Assembly (NCBI RefSeq): GCF_001514205.1
Contig: NZ_KQ948789.1
Span: 1-64,000, forward strand
DNA length: 64,000 bases
Direction of reading: 5' to 3'
Origin: Streptomyces griseoruber
GTDB taxonomy: Bacteria; Actinomycetota; Actinomycetes; Streptomycetales; Streptomycetaceae
In this document: piece after piece, positions 46,971 through 55,546 of the stretch
How positions within the stretch are numbered: the stretch's first letter is position 1
Layout of the letters: every line of letters begins with the position of its first letter
Notes under the pieces: generated by a model
The model's input: only the letters and a program-made list of their open reading frames with translations
Databases searched by the model: none
Told to the model about the DNA's origin: nothing
Translations under genes and position numbers: made by a program

Positions 46971-47878
46971 GTTCCGTCCTCTACGACACTCCCGGCCCCC
47001 GCGCCAGGCGGCGCAATCTCGCCCTCTCGGTGGCCTTCGGCGTCCTCGTCGTGCTGCTGCTGTGGTGGATGTGGCAGAAGATGGACCAGAAGGACCAGCT
47101 CACCTCCGCCCTGTGGAAGCCGTTCACGGAGTCCGAGGCGTGGACGACGTATCTGCTGCCCGGCCTCGCCAACACGCTGAAGGCCGCGGCGCTGGCCATG
47201 GTGATAGCCCTTCCGCTGGGCGCGGTCTTCGGCATCGCCCGGCTGTCCGACCACCGGTGGGTACGGGTCGCGGCCGGCACGATGGTGGAGTTCTTCCGCG
47301 CCATCCCGGTGCTGCTGCTCATGCTGTTCGCCAACGAGTTCTACGCCCGCTCCACCGACGTCACCAGCGAGGACCGGCCCCTGTACGCCGTCGTCACGGG
47401 CCTGGTCCTCTACAACGCGGCGGTGCTCGCCGAGGTCGTACGGGCTGGCATCCTGGCCCTGCCGAAGGGCCAGACCGAGGCGGCGTACGCCATCGGTCTG
47501 CGCAAGGGGCAGACCATGAGCAGCATCCTGTTGCCGCAGGCGGTCACCGCGATGCTCCCGGCGATCGTCAGCCAGTTGGTGGTCATCGTGAAGGACACCG
47601 CGCTCGGCGGTGTGATGATCGGCTTCACCGAGCTGCTGAACTCGCGTGGCACGCTCGCCGCCAACTACGCCAACGTGATCCCGAGCTTCATCGTGGTCGC
47701 GGTCATGTTCATCGTCCTCAACTTCCTGCTGACCAGCTTCGCGAGCTGGCTGGAGCAACGGCTGCGGCGCAGCAAGCGCAGCACCGGCGCGGTGCTCGGC
47801 GCGGAGAAGGTGGACGACCTCAACGCGGCCGAGGTCGGCGGCAGCTACGGCACCGGCGCGGGCGGAGCCAGTTTCTGA
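46967..47878 (+). CDS. gluD: Glutamate ABC transporter permease
   Basis: The 303-residue membrane protein starts at ATG 46967 within the stop of gluC. It is longer than GluC because of a hydrophilic segment between the first and second membrane helices and a C-terminal tail (EVGGSYGTGAGGASF). The EAA coupling loop reads EAAYAIGLRKGQTMSSILLPQAVTAMLP. It is the last gene of the operon; a strong rho-independent terminator follows 24 bases later. Confidence 0.93.
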   Translation: MSSVLYDTPGPRARRRNLALSVAFGVLVVLLLWWMWQKMDQKDQLTSALWKPFTESEAWTTYLLPGLANTLKAAALAMVIALPLGAVFGIARLSDHRWVRVAAGTMVEFFRAIPVLLLMLFANEFYARSTDVTSEDRPLYAVVTGLVLYNAAVLAEVVRAGILALPKGQTEAAYAIGLRKGQTMSSILLPQAVTAMLPAIVSQLVVIVKDTALGGVMIGFTELLNSRGTLAANYANVIPSFIVVAVMFIVLNFLLTSFASWLEQRLRRSKRSTGAVLGAEKVDDLNAAEVGGSYGTGAGGASF

Positions 47879-47902
47879 CGCGTACTCAAGCGGAACGCCC
47901 CG

Positions 47903-47940
47903 GACGGAGGCAGTGGCGTATGCCGCTGCCTCCGTCTTTT
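47903..47940 (+). terminator. Rho-independent terminator of gluABCD
   Basis: A 15-bp stem, GACGGAGGCAGTGGC (47903-47917) with GCCGCTGCCTCCGTC (47922-47936), has one G-U type mismatch and a 4-base loop and is followed by TTTT. Confidence 0.9.
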
Positions 47941-48165
47941 GTCTGTCGTACCGGGACCTGCCCCGCACGTACCGTCGGTCGGCGACACGCGCCACGGGAC
48001 GCCCCGTCTCTGGCCGGGACACATCGCTCCGCGCGCCACTGCCTTTCGTCGCTTGACGCAAACAACGACAATGGGTTGCATACGTTCTGTGATCGTGCAC
48101 CCTGCTCCAACCTGTTGTTCACTCTCGTCCCCGAGGACACCGTCGAAGGCAGGGAGCGCCACGCC

Positions 48166-49767
48166 GTGGACCCGGTGATCATCGTCGGAGCGGGGCCGGT
48201 CGGCCTCACGCTCGCCCTGGCCCTGGCACGCCAGGAGGTGCCCTCGGTCGTGCTCGACGAGGGCCCCGGAAAGGACGAACCGCGGCTCGCGCGCACCGTC
48301 GTGCTGCGCGAGGACACCGCCGCCCTCATGGAGCGGCTCACCGGGGTGCCCCTGGGCGAGGCGGGGATGCGCTGGTCGGGATGGCGGTCGATGCGGCGCC
48401 GGCAGGTGACGAACGAGGTCGTGTTCGGCGAGGGCGAACCCGCCCCGCTGCACATCGCCCAGCACGTGCTGACCGGCGCCCTGCGCACCGCCCTCGCGCG
48501 CGAGCGACTGGTCAAGATCACCGTGGACAGCCGGCTGGACTCGGTCGAGCAGGAACCTTCCGGTGTGACCGCCCACACCCGCGGCCCCCGGGGCACCTGG
48601 TGGCGCGGCAGCCATCTGATCGGCTGCGACGGCCCCCGCTCCACGGTCCGCAAACTCCTCGACATCCGCTTCCCCGGCCGTACCGCGGTGGAGCGACACG
48701 CCGTGGCCGCACTGCGCGTGGAACTTCCGTGGGACGGCGAGGCGTTGCTCCATCGGACACCGCCGTGGCGCTCGTCCGGTCCCTCCGCCGGGGAGGTCAC
48801 CGGACGCCCGCTGCCGGACGGCGTCTGGCGCCTGGACTGGCTGCTCCCGCCCGGCAAGGACCTGGTCACCCCCGAGCTGCTGGTGGCCCGCGTCCGCGAG
48901 ACCCTGGCGGGCTGGAGCGAGGGCCCGACACCGGAGTACGAGCTGCTCGACACCGGCGTGCACACCGTGCACCACCGGCTCGCCCGCCGCTGGCGCGTGG
49001 GCCGGATCCTGCTCGCCGGCGACGCCGCGCACCTGCTCGGCGCACTCGGCACCCAGGGGCTCGACGAGGGGCTGCGGGACGCCGACAACCTCGCCTGGAA
49101 GCTGGGCCTGACCTGGCACCACGGTCCGCACGAGGCACTGCTCGACAGCTATCAGACCGAGCGCCGCGCGGTGGTCGCCGCCCGGCTGCGCGCGGCCGAC
49201 CAGGTGCTGCCGCTGCTGCGCGGAAGCGGCGGCATAAGGTCGTACGTCCCCGGCGCGGCCCGCGGCCACGACGTGCTGCTCTCCGACGGCCACCTGGGAC
49301 GCGGCCAGCTCGGCGCGCCGGGCACCTACGCCGGCTCGCCGCTCGCGCCGCAGCATCTGGAGGCGGAGGTGCCGGTGGACACGCCCCTCGGCTCGGCGGT
49401 CGAGGACGTGCGGGTGACCGCCGAGGACGGTTCCTTCGTACAGCTGCGGGACCGGCTCGGCCGGGGCAGGCTGCTCGTCGTGCTGATCGCGCCGGGTACG
49501 GGTGTGTGGGAGCGCCGCCACTGGGTGAGCGCCGGGCTGATGCCCCGGCTGGCCGCCGCCGTGACGGCCCTGCCGACCCCGGCCGAGTTGCTCGTGGCCG
49601 AGAGCTACCCGGGCGCCGCCGCCCACACCGTGCTGCTGGTACGGCCCGACGGTCACCTGGTCACCGCGCTGAACGGGGTGCGCCCGGCCGACCTGTACGC
49701 GGCGGCGGAGGCGGCGGCGGGCGGAAAGGCGACGGAGGAGGCGACGGCGGGGTCGGCGGCGCAGTAG
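48166..49767 (+). CDS. FAD-dependent aromatic monooxygenase (class A)
   Basis: I choose GTG 48166 (VDPVIIVGAGPVGLTLALAL), nine bases after AGGGAG; the much longer open frame upstream runs through gluD out of frame. The 533-residue protein has the dinucleotide fold GAGPVG, the LIGCDGPRSTVRKLL motif and the RILLAGDAAHLLGALGTQGLDEGLRDADNLAWKL motif of flavin hydroxylases of the MhpA/PheA/PgaE group, followed by a C-terminal thioredoxin-like domain. It would hydroxylate an aromatic substrate with NAD(P)H and O2. It stands alone with no biosynthetic or degradative partners, so the substrate is unknown. Confidence 0.88.
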   Translation: MDPVIIVGAGPVGLTLALALARQEVPSVVLDEGPGKDEPRLARTVVLREDTAALMERLTGVPLGEAGMRWSGWRSMRRRQVTNEVVFGEGEPAPLHIAQHVLTGALRTALARERLVKITVDSRLDSVEQEPSGVTAHTRGPRGTWWRGSHLIGCDGPRSTVRKLLDIRFPGRTAVERHAVAALRVELPWDGEALLHRTPPWRSSGPSAGEVTGRPLPDGVWRLDWLLPPGKDLVTPELLVARVRETLAGWSEGPTPEYELLDTGVHTVHHRLARRWRVGRILLAGDAAHLLGALGTQGLDEGLRDADNLAWKLGLTWHHGPHEALLDSYQTERRAVVAARLRAADQVLPLLRGSGGIRSYVPGAARGHDVLLSDGHLGRGQLGAPGTYAGSPLAPQHLEAEVPVDTPLGSAVEDVRVTAEDGSFVQLRDRLGRGRLLVVLIAPGTGVWERRHWVSAGLMPRLAAAVTALPTPAELLVAESYPGAAAHTVLLVRPDGHLVTALNGVRPADLYAAAEAAAGGKATEEATAGSAAQ

Positions 49768-49783
49768 GCGGACGGGTGACCGT

Positions 49784-49822
49784 ACTCACTGTCACTGTGC
49801 TGTCCGTATGGTGACAGTGAGT
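49784..49822. promoter_or_regulatory. 12-bp inverted repeat after the monooxygenase gene
   Basis: ACTCACTGTCAC (49784-49795) and GTGACAGTGAGT (49811-49822) are perfectly complementary around 15 bases. It could terminate the monooxygenase transcript or, given the spacing and the sequence symmetry, be an operator for the cysteine dioxygenase operon that starts 217 bases further on. Confidence 0.6.
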
Positions 49823-50038
49823 TGACCGGCCACCACCGGCGTGGTGTACTCCGGATCGTGACCGACACCGATGTGCGCCTGTGGCGGAGGGTCCATATGG
49901 ACCTCGTCCGCTATGCGGGCTGCGTGTGTCGCCCCTCCTGCTGAACTCGCCCCCCTCTCCCACCGGCGTGCGCCGCCGAGGCGCCTGCGCGCCCGCGCGC
50001 CGACGCACGCTCCAGCGAACGTTCCCAGGACGGTGTCC

Positions 50039-50578
50039 GTGTCTGTCTCCCCCGTCGTGTCCCCCGGTGCGGCCCCCTCGCAGGCCCCGCCCACCCAGGC
50101 GGACCTCCTCGACTTCGTCCGGCGGACAGCCGCCGACACCGAGCTGGTCGCCTCCCTGCCCCTCGATCCCGAGGGCCGCACCTGGGTGCGCCTGGAGGGG
50201 CCCGGTGGCAGCGAGGCCTGGCTGATCGGCTGGCCTCCCGGCACCGGCACGGGCTGGCACGACCACGCCGACTCGGTGGGCGCCTTCGTGACCGCCCGGG
50301 GCGAGCTCAAGGAGTACTCGCTCGCCGCGCGGCTGCCCACCGACGGCTGGAAGACCCTGGAGCTGACCGACGGCGTGGACCGGGAACGCACCCTGCCCGC
50401 CGGCCGGGGCCGCTCCTTCGGCCGCCACCACGTCCACGAGGTGCTCAACGAGTCGGGCGAGGAACACGCCGTCTCGGTCCACGCCTATTACCCGCCGCTG
50501 CCGCGCATCCGCCGCTTCAGCCGCACGGGGCAGGTCCTCCGCCTGGAGCAGGTCGAGCGCCCGGAGGACTGGCAGTGA
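50039..50578 (+). CDS. Cysteine dioxygenase
   Basis: I prefer GTG 50039, eight bases after AGGA, over GTG 50033; both are in frame. The 179-residue cupin has the iron ligands in WHDHADSVGAF (His-X-His) and GRHHVHEVLN, the layout of bacterial cysteine dioxygenases that oxidise L-cysteine to cysteine sulfinate. EAWLIGWPPGTGTGWHDH is strongly conserved in actinobacterial members. Its stop overlaps the start of the rhodanese gene by four bases, a pairing that fits sulfur amino-acid catabolism. A long frame starting at 49871 extends upstream but lacks a ribosome site. Confidence 0.9.
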   Translation: MSVSPVVSPGAAPSQAPPTQADLLDFVRRTAADTELVASLPLDPEGRTWVRLEGPGGSEAWLIGWPPGTGTGWHDHADSVGAFVTARGELKEYSLAARLPTDGWKTLELTDGVDRERTLPAGRGRSFGRHHVHEVLNESGEEHAVSVHAYYPPLPRIRRFSRTGQVLRLEQVERPEDWQ

Positions 50579-50979
50579 GTGACGACAGCCCGCTCGGCAT
50601 AGACGCGTTGCTCGACCGGGTGCGTGCGGGGTACGCGCGCGTGGAGGCCCACGAGGCGTACGAGGCCGCACGCGCGGGTGAGGCGCTGCTCGTCGACATC
50701 CGGTACGCGGCCCTGCGCGAACGGGACGGTCTGATCCCCGGGGCCGTGGTCGTCGAGCGCAATGAACTGGAGTGGCGGCTCGACCCGCAGGGCAGTCACC
50801 GCCTCCCCGAGGCCACTGGCCACGATCTCCGGGTCGTCGTGATCTGCAACGAGGGTTACGCGTCGAGCCTGGCGGCCGCCTCCCTGCACCAGCTCGGGCT
50901 GCACCGCGCCACCGATCTGACCGGCGGCTTCCAGGCCTGGAAGGCGGCGGGACTGCCGGTGACACCCCAGGTGCATTGA
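50575..50979 (+). CDS. Rhodanese-domain protein
   Basis: The 134-residue single-domain rhodanese starts at GTG 50575, overlapping the cysteine dioxygenase stop (GTGA). It has the rhodanese landmarks LLVDIRYAALRERDGLIPGAVVVERNELEW and an active-site Cys in VVVICNEGYASSLAA, then TGGFQAWKAAGLPV. It probably handles sulfane sulfur produced in cysteine breakdown, in step with the coupled dioxygenase. The next 448 bases hold only a transposase remnant. Confidence 0.9.
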   Translation: MSDDSPLGIDALLDRVRAGYARVEAHEAYEAARAGEALLVDIRYAALRERDGLIPGAVVVERNELEWRLDPQGSHRLPEATGHDLRVVVICNEGYASSLAAASLHQLGLHRATDLTGGFQAWKAAGLPVTPQVH

Positions 50980-51129
50980 TCACGAGCGTTGTCGACACCG
51001 GCAGGGCTTGATCATGGCGAAGACCTCCGGTGTGGTGGAGGTGTCGAGTCTTCACCGCACGGGGTCTTCGTGTTGTGGCCGCCGGAGAGGCGATGCTCCC
51101 GAGCCACGGCCCACAAGGGGATCCGGCGC

Positions 51130-51372
51130 CGGCGATCCGAGGGCGAGGCGGGCCTTGCCGATCGCTCCGGCAGGCCGCGCACGACGCCACACCGCACCGC
51201 GGCGACCGTGGAGGCCCGCGTCTGCCGACTGCGGCAGGCCCGCAAGCTCGGGCCGGCCCGCATCGGCCCCGTGCTGGGCCTGCACACCTGCAACCACCAC
51301 CGCAGCCACACCGCACTCGCAGGCCGGCCACCCGTCAGCCGTGTGCACAACGCTGCGGGTCGATACACCTGG
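51130..51372 (+). pseudogene. Internally deleted IS481-family transposase remnant
   Basis: In one plus-strand frame, EGEAGLADRSGRPRTTPHRT and EARVCRLRQARKLGPARIG match the helix-turn-helix part of IS481-type transposases, and the text then jumps directly to CNHHRSHTALAGRPPVSRVHN, the typical C-terminal end. The whole DDE catalytic core is missing between about 51283 and 51291. No clear terminal inverted repeats remain. The flanking bases 50980-51129 and 51373-51427 contain no gene, only a small GAAGACCTCC...GGAGGT stem near 51018. Confidence 0.72.
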
Positions 51373-51427
51373 CCCCGGCGCACCGGCCGGTCCTCGGCCG
51401 CCGCTCCCCGGCCGCCGCCGCCCGGTC

Positions 51428-53962
51428 TCACTCCTTGGCCGTGGCCACCGTCACCGCGCGGACCCGCAGGGCTACCCGGCCGGGCAAGGAGGTGGCGACG
51501 AGGGCGAGCAGTCCGGCCACGGCGACCACGACCGCGTACACGAGCGGTGTGACCGCCGGTGCCGCGCGACCGGTCATACCGAGGCTGAAGGCGGTGAGGA
51601 CCGCCAGGGCGATGGCGCTGCCCAGGGTCGTGGCCAGCAGGAGCACCGCCAGGGCCTCGGTGCGCAGCATGCGCAGCACCTGACGGCGGGTCGCCCCCGC
51701 GAGGCGCAGCAGCGCGAACTCCCGGACCCGTTCGGAGACCGACATCGCCAGCGTGTTGACCACGGCGATCGCCGTGAAGGCCAGGACGAGCCCCATCGCG
51801 AGCAGGTTGACCTCCGCGTTCGCCTGCTGCCGCTCGGCCTGGAGCGAGTCTGCGTCGGCCGGGGAAATCACCGTGAGTCCCGGGAACCTACGGAGCGTAG
51901 TCGCGAGTTGTGTCTGTGAGCGGTCCGTGCTGACGAGGAGGGAGGAGGAGAGCGGGTTGTCGACGTGGCGGGCGAGGAGGTCGTGCGCGAAGGTGAGGTC
52001 TCCGAAGCCGAGGCCCCTGGTATAGACGGCGGCGACGGTGAGGGTGGCGGGCGTGCCGTCGCCGAGCGTGAGCCTCAGGATGCTGCCGGGCGTCAAGTGA
52101 AGCTGGTCCGCGGCCAGTTCGCTGACGGCGATGGTGTCCTCGGTGAGCCTGGAGAGGGAGCCGGCGGTGACGTCGGGGTCCCAGGTGCGGGTGAGCCCGT
52201 CCGGGGTGACGCCCTGTGCCGCGTACTTGTCGAGGCCGACTCTGACGGTGGTCCGGACGACCTCGGTGACGGCGTCGTGTCCCGTACGGAGCTGTCGCGC
52301 CGCCTCGGCCGGGACGCCGGGTCCCCGGGAGGCGACGACCCAGTCGGCGCGGACGCCCTCGCGGGCCTGGGCTCGGGCCGCGTCACCGAGGGTGGGCTGC
52401 ACGAACAGCACGGTGCAGGTCATGCCGATGAGCAGGGTGAGAGGAGTGACGACGGAGGCCATCCGGGCGGCGTTGCCGCGGAGGTTGGCGGTGGCGAGCC
52501 TGCCGCCGTGGCCGGTCAGCCGCAGCGGGCCGGACAGGACCAGCGCGGCCGCTGCGACCAGGAGCGGCCCGAGCAGGGCGACGGAGGTGGACAGGACGAC
52601 GACGGCGAGGAAGGTGACGGGCGTCGACGCGGGTTCGGTCCGCAGGGCGCTGAGCACGGCGACGAGCGCGGCGCCGCCGGCGAACAGCAGCAGACCGGCG
52701 AGGAGCCGGCCCCAGGCGGGTCGGGTGCGTTCGGTCCGGGCCTCGGCGAGCGCCTCGGCCGGCCGGATCCGGGCGACCCGCCGGGAGGCGATACGGGCGG
52801 CGGCCCAGGCCCCGAACAGGGTCGCGGCGACGGCGGCGACCGGCGGGAGGACGCTGACGGTGTGCTGAAGCGTGGCGGGCACGGCGCCCAGGGCGACGAA
52901 CCTGTCGTACAGCCGACCGCCCAGCACCAGTCCGAGGCCTGCCCCGACCGTGCCGGCGGCCGCTCCGACGATCAGGGCCTCGCGGCCGAGGAGCCCGCGG
53001 ATCTGTCCGGAGGTGGCGGCGACGGCCCGCAGCAGGGCGAGTTCGCGATGGCGCTGCTGGACGGAGAGCGCGAAGGTCCCGACGACCACGAGGACCGCCA
53101 CCAGCAAGGAGGTGCCGCCCATCGCGCCGCCCATGCTGACCAGCCTGGTGCGGGCCGCGGCGGCGTCCAGGAACTCGACCGGGCCGCGGGCGCCACCGGT
53201 GCTGACCCGCGCTCCGGTGCCGTGCAGCGCCGTGGCCACGGCCTGCCGCAGCCGCTCCGGGTCGGTGCCCGTCTTCGGCACCACCCCGAAGGCGGTGACC
53301 TGGCCGGGGCGCGCGGCGAGGCGCCGGGCCTCCTCGGCGGAGAAGAAGAGGGAGGTCTGGTGGTGTACGGCCGTGGCGGGTGCCGCGATTCCGCAGACGC
53401 GGTAGGTGCGCGGGGCCTGCGTCGACTGGACGGTGAGGCGGTCGCCGGGTGCGAGGTGGGCGCGCTCGGCGAGGTCGCGGTCGACGACGACGTCGGTCGG
53501 CTTCGTGGGGGCGGCGCCCGTGGTGAGGCGGTACGGCGTCAGCGCGGCGGAGTCCCAGGCGTGGCCGTAGCCGGGCCTGCCTTCGGCTCCGGTGCCCGTG
53601 GATGTCAGGGGCTGGGCGAGGAAGGTGAGTTCGGGGACCACTCGGGCGGTGCCGGGCAGGGCGGCGATGGTCTTCCCGAGGTCGGCGGGGAGCCAGGCGC
53701 GCTCGGCGATGGGTTTGGCCTTGTGTTTGACCTTCGTCCTGCCCTTCTTGTGTGTGACGGTGGTCCGGTGGACGTTCTGGTCGGCGGAGACCACGATCGG
53801 CGCGGCCGCGTACCGCTCGGTGCGGATGGTGCCGCGCAGTCCCGTCTCCAGCAGGGTGCCGCACGCGGTGATCAGGGCGGCCGCGCACATGAGGGCGAGG
53901 AAGGCGCCGAGGAAGCCCGCCTTGCGGGCGCGGACGGTCTTCAGGGCGTAGCGCAGCATCAT
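51428..53962 (-). CDS. FtsX-like ABC transporter permease without adjacent ATPase
   Basis: The 844-residue membrane protein starts at ATG 53962 (MMLRYALKTVRARKAGFLG). It has the MacB/FtsX double layout: N-terminal membrane helix (FLGAFLALMCAAALITACG), a large extracytoplasmic region, three helices (LLVAVLVVVGTFALS and following, with FALLRA-like ELALLRAVAATSGQIRGLLG), a central set of helices, a second extracytoplasmic region and a final three-helix block (NTLAMSVSERVREFALLRLAGATRRQVLRML). Such proteins work with an ATPase to drive periplasmic or extracellular tasks, usually antibiotic peptide export or lipoprotein handling. The start overlaps the stop of an ArsR-like regulator gene (ATGA). 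No ATPase gene is within 5 kb on this side. Confidence 0.88.
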   Translation of the reverse strand: MMLRYALKTVRARKAGFLGAFLALMCAAALITACGTLLETGLRGTIRTERYAAAPIVVSADQNVHRTTVTHKKGRTKVKHKAKPIAERAWLPADLGKTIAALPGTARVVPELTFLAQPLTSTGTGAEGRPGYGHAWDSAALTPYRLTTGAAPTKPTDVVVDRDLAERAHLAPGDRLTVQSTQAPRTYRVCGIAAPATAVHHQTSLFFSAEEARRLAARPGQVTAFGVVPKTGTDPERLRQAVATALHGTGARVSTGGARGPVEFLDAAAARTRLVSMGGAMGGTSLLVAVLVVVGTFALSVQQRHRELALLRAVAATSGQIRGLLGREALIVGAAAGTVGAGLGLVLGGRLYDRFVALGAVPATLQHTVSVLPPVAAVAATLFGAWAAARIASRRVARIRPAEALAEARTERTRPAWGRLLAGLLLFAGGAALVAVLSALRTEPASTPVTFLAVVVLSTSVALLGPLLVAAAALVLSGPLRLTGHGGRLATANLRGNAARMASVVTPLTLLIGMTCTVLFVQPTLGDAARAQAREGVRADWVVASRGPGVPAEAARQLRTGHDAVTEVVRTTVRVGLDKYAAQGVTPDGLTRTWDPDVTAGSLSRLTEDTIAVSELAADQLHLTPGSILRLTLGDGTPATLTVAAVYTRGLGFGDLTFAHDLLARHVDNPLSSSLLVSTDRSQTQLATTLRRFPGLTVISPADADSLQAERQQANAEVNLLAMGLVLAFTAIAVVNTLAMSVSERVREFALLRLAGATRRQVLRMLRTEALAVLLLATTLGSAIALAVLTAFSLGMTGRAAPAVTPLVYAVVVAVAGLLALVATSLPGRVALRVRAVTVATAKE

Positions 53963-54603
53963 GACGGACCGGTCTCTCTTCTGTTGTGTGCCTGCTCGTG
54001 GGGGTCGGGGGCGGGGTGGGCGAACAGGCGGGTGAGGACGGTGCGTGCGCCGGGCGGGGTCTCGGTCTCGGTCTCGGGGCGCTTGTAGCGGTTGAGGAGG
54101 GCGATGTACTCCTCGAAGAACTCCCGGAGTTCGGGCAGCGTGAGCCGGATCGTCCCGCGCGAGTACGGGAAGGCGTCGGCCCAGGGGTCGCCGTCGGCCG
54201 CGCCCCGCTGGAGCCGCTCGAAGAGGTCCAGGTCGGCGGCGTAGGCATGGTGGTTCAGCTCGTCCATGACATGCCGCATCTCGGGGCTCTGGCGGCTGCG
54301 CGGCGGGAAGCGGCGATCGCCGGGCACCACCCGCCACCAGCGCTCCCGGTGCGCGGACGGTGCCGCGTCCCGTGCCTCGGGAGGCTCCCCGCCGGTCTCC
54401 TCGACGAGACCGTGTCTGGCCAGTTCACGCAGGTGGTAGCTGGTGGATCCGGTGTTCAGGGCGAGGGCTCGGGCGAGGGTCGCCGAGGTGGCGGGGCCGT
54501 GCAGCGTCAGATGTTCGAGCATGCGCTGACGGCGGGGCTGGGCGAGTGCCTTGAGCGCGGCGAGATCACCGATCTCGACGGGCGTAGGAAGCGCTGGGGG
54601 CAT
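53959..54603 (-). CDS. ArsR/winged-helix transcriptional regulator coupled to the FtsX permease
   Basis: The ATG at 54603 (MPPALPTPVEIGDLAALKALAQPRR) gives 214 residues. The winged-helix DNA-binding domain occupies the first 80 residues: RQRMLEHLTLHGPATSATLARALALNTGSTSYHLRELARHGLVEET. The remaining part, with WRVVPGDRRFPP and the C-terminal helical region ELREFFEEYIALLNRYKRP, is the effector domain of the ArsR-like group seen next to drug transporters. It is translationally coupled to the permease gene and probably controls the operon. The inducer is unknown. Confidence 0.87.
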   Translation of the reverse strand: MPPALPTPVEIGDLAALKALAQPRRQRMLEHLTLHGPATSATLARALALNTGSTSYHLRELARHGLVEETGGEPPEARDAAPSAHRERWWRVVPGDRRFPPRSRQSPEMRHVMDELNHHAYAADLDLFERLQRGAADGDPWADAFPYSRGTIRLTLPELREFFEEYIALLNRYKRPETETETPPGARTVLTRLFAHPAPDPHEQAHNRRETGPS

Positions 54604-54745
54604 GCGTACACAGTCGTCTGTGCACACCCGTCTGTGCATTGCGGTGGCCCGGTGTCCTCAGCGGGGGTTTTCCCCACCCCCAGCCGCACTCGTCCGCGAA
54701 GAGGATCAGCGCACGTGTGTTTCCAGCCTTTCCGCTTTCACACCC

Positions 54746-55543
54746 TCAGTCCCCGTACTCCATGAGGAACTCCGTGTCCTCCCCCTCCTCCTCCAGCGCC
54801 TGCCGGACCACCCGCAGGGCCATGCCCTCGGAGTAGCCCTTGCGGGCGAGCATGCCCGCGAGGCGGCGGATCCGTCTGTCGCGGTCGAGGCCTCGGGTCG
54901 AGCGGAGTCTGCGGGCGACGAGGTCACGCGCGGTCTCCTCCTCCCGCTCGGAGTCGAGCTGGGCGACGGCCTCGTCGATCAGCGTCGGGGCGACCCCCTT
55001 GGTCCGCAGCTCCCGCGCGAGCGCGCGCCGGGCCAGTCCGCGGCCGTGGTGCCGGGACTCCACCCAGGCGTCCGCGAAGGCACTGTCGTCGATCAGCCCG
55101 ACCTCCTCGAACCGCGAGAGCACCTCCTCGGCGACGTCGTCCGGGATCTCCCGCTTGCGCAGGGCGTCGGCGAGTTGCTTCCGCGTGCGCGGGGTCCCGG
55201 TGAGCAGGCGCAGACAGATCGCCCGCGCCCGCTCAGCCGGGTCCCCCGAAGACTCTTCCCGCTCGGCCCTCGACGAGGGAGAAGAGCCTCCGTCCTCGGC
55301 GGACGGCTCTCCGAAGCCGCGACGACGACGTCCGCGCCCGCCGCGCGGGCCGCCCTCGCCACCGCGTCCGGCCGCCCGGCCGCCACGGCGCGGGCCGTCA
55401 CCCTGCGCGCCGTCGTCGCCGTACGGCAGGTCACCCGGCCGGTCGTCGCCGCCCCGGGCGGAACCGTCGTGGTCCCCGCTCCCCGGCTCCCAGGAGGTGC
55501 CGGGGTGGGCGTCGTACTCGGCCCAGTCCGTTCGTCGTGTCAC
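54746..55543 (-). CDS. recX: RecA regulator RecX with a long N-terminal extension
   Basis: RecX binds RecA filaments and limits their activity. The 265-residue protein starts at GTG 55543, three bases after the recA stop, so the two genes are cotranscribed and probably cotranslated. The RecX helices cover the last 160 residues: AICLRLLTGTPRTRKQLADALRKREIPDDVAEEVLSRFEEVGLIDD and RGLARRALARELRTKGV, through RKGYSEGMALRVVRQAL. The first 95 residues form a Gly/Arg/Asp-rich region without structure, an extension also known from other Streptomyces RecX proteins. Confidence 0.93.
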   Translation of the reverse strand: MTRRTDWAEYDAHPGTSWEPGSGDHDGSARGGDDRPGDLPYGDDGAQGDGPRRGGRAAGRGGEGGPRGGRGRRRRGFGEPSAEDGGSSPSSRAEREESSGDPAERARAICLRLLTGTPRTRKQLADALRKREIPDDVAEEVLSRFEEVGLIDDSAFADAWVESRHHGRGLARRALARELRTKGVAPTLIDEAVAQLDSEREEETARDLVARRLRSTRGLDRDRRIRRLAGMLARKGYSEGMALRVVRQALEEEGEDTEFLMEYGD

Positions 55544-55546
55544 GGA

